NCBI GenBank assembly: GCA_017458805.1
Contig: JAFTAC010000526.1
Location: forward strand, 1-7,884
Reading direction: 5' to 3'
From: Victivallales bacterium
GTDB taxonomy: Bacteria; Verrucomicrobiota; Lentisphaeria; Oligosphaerales; Oligosphaeraceae
DNA: 7,884 bases
Positions within the stretch are counted from its first letter, which is position 1, and each line of letters begins with the position of its first letter. The translations under genes and the position numbers were made by a program. Below the pieces are notes generated by a model that saw only the letters and a list, made by a program, of their open reading frames with translations, was not told the origin of the DNA and did no database searches. Shown one piece after another: positions 6,298 to 7,884 of this stretch.

Positions 6298-6459
6298 TAT
6301 AGAGGTAATTTCAAAACTCGCGCGAAATGCGCTATGAGATGGGCGCAGTGGCTAAGGCAACGGCTCGAAACCGCACTTTCGTGCGGCGAGAGGCGTTGCC
6401 AACGCCAGTGTGTTCATGTCGACGCGCATTTCGATGAGAGTTTTGAAATTACCTCTATA
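6298..6459. repeat. 162-nt imperfect palindrome forming one long hairpin (MITE-like or structured RNA)
   Basis: The ends are a perfect 22-bp inverted repeat, 6298-6319 with 6438-6459. Inside, after a 3/4-nt internal loop, 6323-6332 pairs with 6424-6433 (10 bp). The next 23 nt on each side (6333-6355 and 6401-6423) pair in register with 12 Watson-Crick and 4 G-U pairs. Then 6356-6362 pairs with 6394-6400 (7 bp), CTCG 6364-6367 with CGAG 6387-6390, and CCGCAC 6371-6376 with GTGCGG 6381-6386, closing on the tetraloop TTTC. Both tips read TATAGAGG, so a TA target duplication of an IS630/Tc1-like miniature element is possible but cannot be separated from the palindrome itself. No transposase frame lies inside, and a 79-codon frame across it (6295-6534) looks like chance. 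There is no T-run, so it is not an ordinary terminator. It ends 2 bp before coding-like sequence. Confidence 0.82.
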
Positions 6460-6461
6460 AA

Positions 6462-6557
6462 CTCGGCGATACTGGCAAGCCCGTCATCCGCGCCATCACC
6501 GAGGCGGACATCGATGCCCTCGGCGAGGCCGTGATGGAAACAATCCTTAATGGATAA
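6462..6557 (+). pseudogene. 3' remnant of a gene before the chaperone, possibly a secreted effector
   Basis: From the edge of the hairpin to a TAA at 6555-6557 one frame reads LGDTGKPVIRAITEADID and then ALGEAVMETILNG, with G+C-rich, coding-like codon use. Going upstream, the frame meets a TGA at 6444-6446 inside the hairpin, and I see no start codon for it, so only the last about 32 codons of a gene seem to remain. It ends 6 nt before the CesT-like chaperone start, the usual place for the cognate effector of such a chaperone; that link is inference. It could also be the intact tail of a gene moved by insertion or deletion. The rest of 6206-6563 holds the repeat array, about 70 bp of A+T-rich DNA (6230-6297) with no recognisable feature, and the hairpin. 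Confidence 0.45.
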
Positions 6558-6563
6558 GCAAAC

Positions 6564-7025
6564 ATGGAAACAACCGAACTCATCAAAGACCTCGGTGAAC
6601 GGCTCGGCATACCGCTTGAGCTAGACTCCGACAATGTCTGCGCCTTCGAGGCCGATGATCTCATCATCTCCCTCCACGACTTGCCAGAGCTCAATGCCAT
6701 AGCGATCATCGGCGACCTGGGTACCCCGCCGCCAGAGCGGCTCGAAGGGCTCTATGCGACCCTCCTTGAAGCCAACCACCTCTTCCGAGACACGGGCGGC
6801 GCGACAATCTCACGTGACCCAGAAACGGGTCACCTCGCACTTTGCCGCGCCATTCCGTGCATTGGAATCAGTTTTGACGGCTTCTACGATTCCGTCGAGC
6901 GCTTTGTCTCCGCCGCACAGGTCTGGGCCAATGTCATACGCGACTACCGCGAGGCTCCGCCGACGGAGGAGTTCCAGCCTTCCAGCGGGTTGGACTCCTT
7001 CAATTCTGGCTTTATTACTGGATAA
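6564..7025 (+). CDS. CesT/SycE-like type III secretion chaperone
   Basis: The product has 153 residues, is acidic, and is the usual size of class I type III secretion chaperones. These act in the cytosol as dimers, bind the N-terminal region of an effector and keep it ready for secretion. Seen: helix IKDLGERLGIPLELDSDN (7-24), the strand run VCAFEADDLIISLHDLPELN (25-44), AIAIIGDLGTPPPERLEGLY (45-64), then ATLLEANHLFRDTGGATIS (66-83), the typical helix and strand pair, LALCRAIP (91-98), and a final helix SVERFVSAAQVWANVIRDY. The tail after about residue 130 is low in structure. The start ATG 6564 has only a weak GGATAAG before it, so its translation may depend on the upstream frame that ends at 6557. 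No secretion-apparatus gene is visible in the window. The family call rests on pattern recognition. Confidence 0.75.
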   Translation: METTELIKDLGERLGIPLELDSDNVCAFEADDLIISLHDLPELNAIAIIGDLGTPPPERLEGLYATLLEANHLFRDTGGATISRDPETGHLALCRAIPCIGISFDGFYDSVERFVSAAQVWANVIRDYREAPPTEEFQPSSGLDSFNSGFITG

Positions 7026-7075
7026 GCGTTATTACTCCACGCGTCCCTCTTTTGCCCCAAAGGCAACTGGACAAA

Positions 7076-7884
7076 ATGAAAAGTCTCAAAGAGTTGTTCC
7101 GAATCGGACATGGTCCCTCCAGCAGCCACACGATGGGGCCGTTTCGTGCCGCAGAACTGTTTCTGGAACGGCATCCCGAAGCCGCCACTTTTGAAGTGAC
7201 GCTCTTCGGAAGCCTGGCGGCAACTGGCAGGGGGCATTTCACGGACACGGCTATTACAACCGTTTTTGGAGAAAACCGCACCCGTATCATCTGGGTTCCC
7301 GAGCGCTGCCTTCCCGCGCATCCCAATGGAATGCTGTTCACGGCACTGGATGAGAAGGGGGGCTTTTTGGACAAATGGCAGGTCTTCTCCATCGGTGGCG
7401 GCGCCATTTCTGAAGACGGACGCCAGGAGAACACCCCTGAACTCTATCCATACGCAACCATGGAGGAGATGCTCTCCCTATGCGATGAGCGCGGCAACCA
7501 CCTGTGGCACCTCGTGGAGAATGCCGAGGGTACTGACTGGCTTGCAGAATGCATCGCCGTGATGTTCAACACACTGAAAACTGGTCTGACAAGGGAAGGC
7601 GTGCTGCCTGGCGGACTTCGGCTTGTCCGCAAGGCAAGGGAGGTTTTCCTCAAGGCAAGAAACCAGCGCAAGGAAATACGCAGGACAGGACTTCTGTCAG
7701 CGTATGCATACGCTGTTGCCGAGGAGAATGCATCGCTGGGTACCATCGTGACCGCTCCAACCTGCGGTTCCAGCGGCGTTTTGCCCGCTGTTCTTTATCA
7801 CCTCAAACAATCCTACCGTTGCACGGATGTCGAACTGCGCCGTGCCTTGGCAGTGGCAGGCTTGGTGGGAAATGTCGTCAAGCA
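7076..7884 (+). CDS. sdaA: L-serine dehydratase (L-serine ammonia-lyase), single-chain, iron-sulfur type; 3' end outside window
   Basis: 269 residues are visible, open at the window end. The enzyme deaminates L-serine to pyruvate and ammonia with a 4Fe-4S cluster, in the cytosol. The beta-domain start is MKSLKELFRIGHGPSSSHTM, with the signature GPSSSHTMGP at 13-22, then LFGSLAATGRGHFTDTAI. The alpha domain follows, with EGVLPGGL and the signature TAPTCGSSGVLPAVL at about 226-240, whose Cys is a feature of many non-enteric members. The cluster cysteines near the C-terminus would lie beyond the window. SD is weak (AAAGG, 12 nt before ATG) and sits in a small 5-bp hairpin, TTGCC 7052-7056 with GGCAA 7062-7066, which might lower initiation. 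It starts 50 bp after the chaperone gene and is metabolically unrelated to it. Confidence 0.93.
   Translation, partial: MKSLKELFRIGHGPSSSHTMGPFRAAELFLERHPEAATFEVTLFGSLAATGRGHFTDTAITTVFGENRTRIIWVPERCLPAHPNGMLFTALDEKGGFLDKWQVFSIGGGAISEDGRQENTPELYPYATMEEMLSLCDERGNHLWHLVENAEGTDWLAECIAVMFNTLKTGLTREGVLPGGLRLVRKAREVFLKARNQRKEIRRTGLLSAYAYAVAEENASLGTIVTAPTCGSSGVLPAVLYHLKQSYRCTDVELRRALAVAGLVGNVVK

Noticed and set aside
6340..6406. tRNA-Ser(CGA)-like stretch, with CAGTGGCTAAGGC and an anticodon-like CTCGAAA loop
   Set aside because: The D stem does not pair, only three anticodon-stem pairs form, the T loop is TTGCCAA and no acceptor stem closes it. The long hairpin explains the same bases better.
6298..6459. 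Integron attC site or ordinary rho-independent terminator
   Set aside because: No GTTRRRY/RYYYAAC core boxes are at the ends, and no T-run follows any stem.
6295..6534. 79-codon + strand frame across the palindrome
   Set aside because: It runs through the hairpin and then out of frame over the coding-like remnant, has no SD, and its composition (Arg, Ser, Pro) is that of a wrong-frame read.

Overview
The window looks like accessory DNA from a Gram-negative bacterium that probably carries a type III secretion system. Coding DNA is G+C-rich, Shine-Dalgarno (SD) sites of the GGAGG type are common, and all supported genes are on the + strand. A CesT-like type III chaperone, a Bacteroidota/PVC-style single-chain L-serine dehydratase and heptamer tandem repeats between genes would fit a gut-associated lineage such as Lentisphaerota/Verrucomicrobiota. 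This placement is inference and weak; a Desulfovibrio-like source is also possible.

Region 1 (1-5214) is a tightly packed operon: the C-terminal part of a radical SAM enzyme (probably B12-binding type), a two-lobed GNAT-like acyltransferase, a second GNAT-like protein, a GH3-family acyl-adenylating/amide synthetase, a 24-codon mini-ORF, and a second radical SAM enzyme. Neighbouring genes overlap by 14, 4, 17 and 4 bp, and the mini-ORF stop directly abuts the last start codon, so translation is probably coupled. Two radical SAM enzymes, two acyltransferase-like proteins and one acid-activating, amide-forming ligase suggest a small-molecule or peptide-modification pathway that I cannot assign to a known product. 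This is the best candidate for an undescribed system here.

Region 2 (5194-6229) is a PHP-family phosphatase gene (histidinol-phosphatase-like) with a plausible promoter upstream. It lies between heptamer repeat arrays that share a TTAG core. The arrays at its two ends are inverted relative to each other, and they supply its start codon and its stop codon. Another array supplies the last codons and the stop of the preceding radical SAM gene.

Region 3 (6230-7025) begins with A+T-rich DNA, then a 162-nt nearly continuous imperfect hairpin (6298-6459). Directly after it is a stretch that reads like the tail of a protein (to 6557), and 6 nt later a CesT/SycE-type secretion chaperone gene. The layout suggests an effector-chaperone pair whose effector gene has lost its 5' part, with a palindromic element at the break.

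Region 4 (7076-7884) is the 5' part of an L-serine dehydratase gene, cut by the window end.
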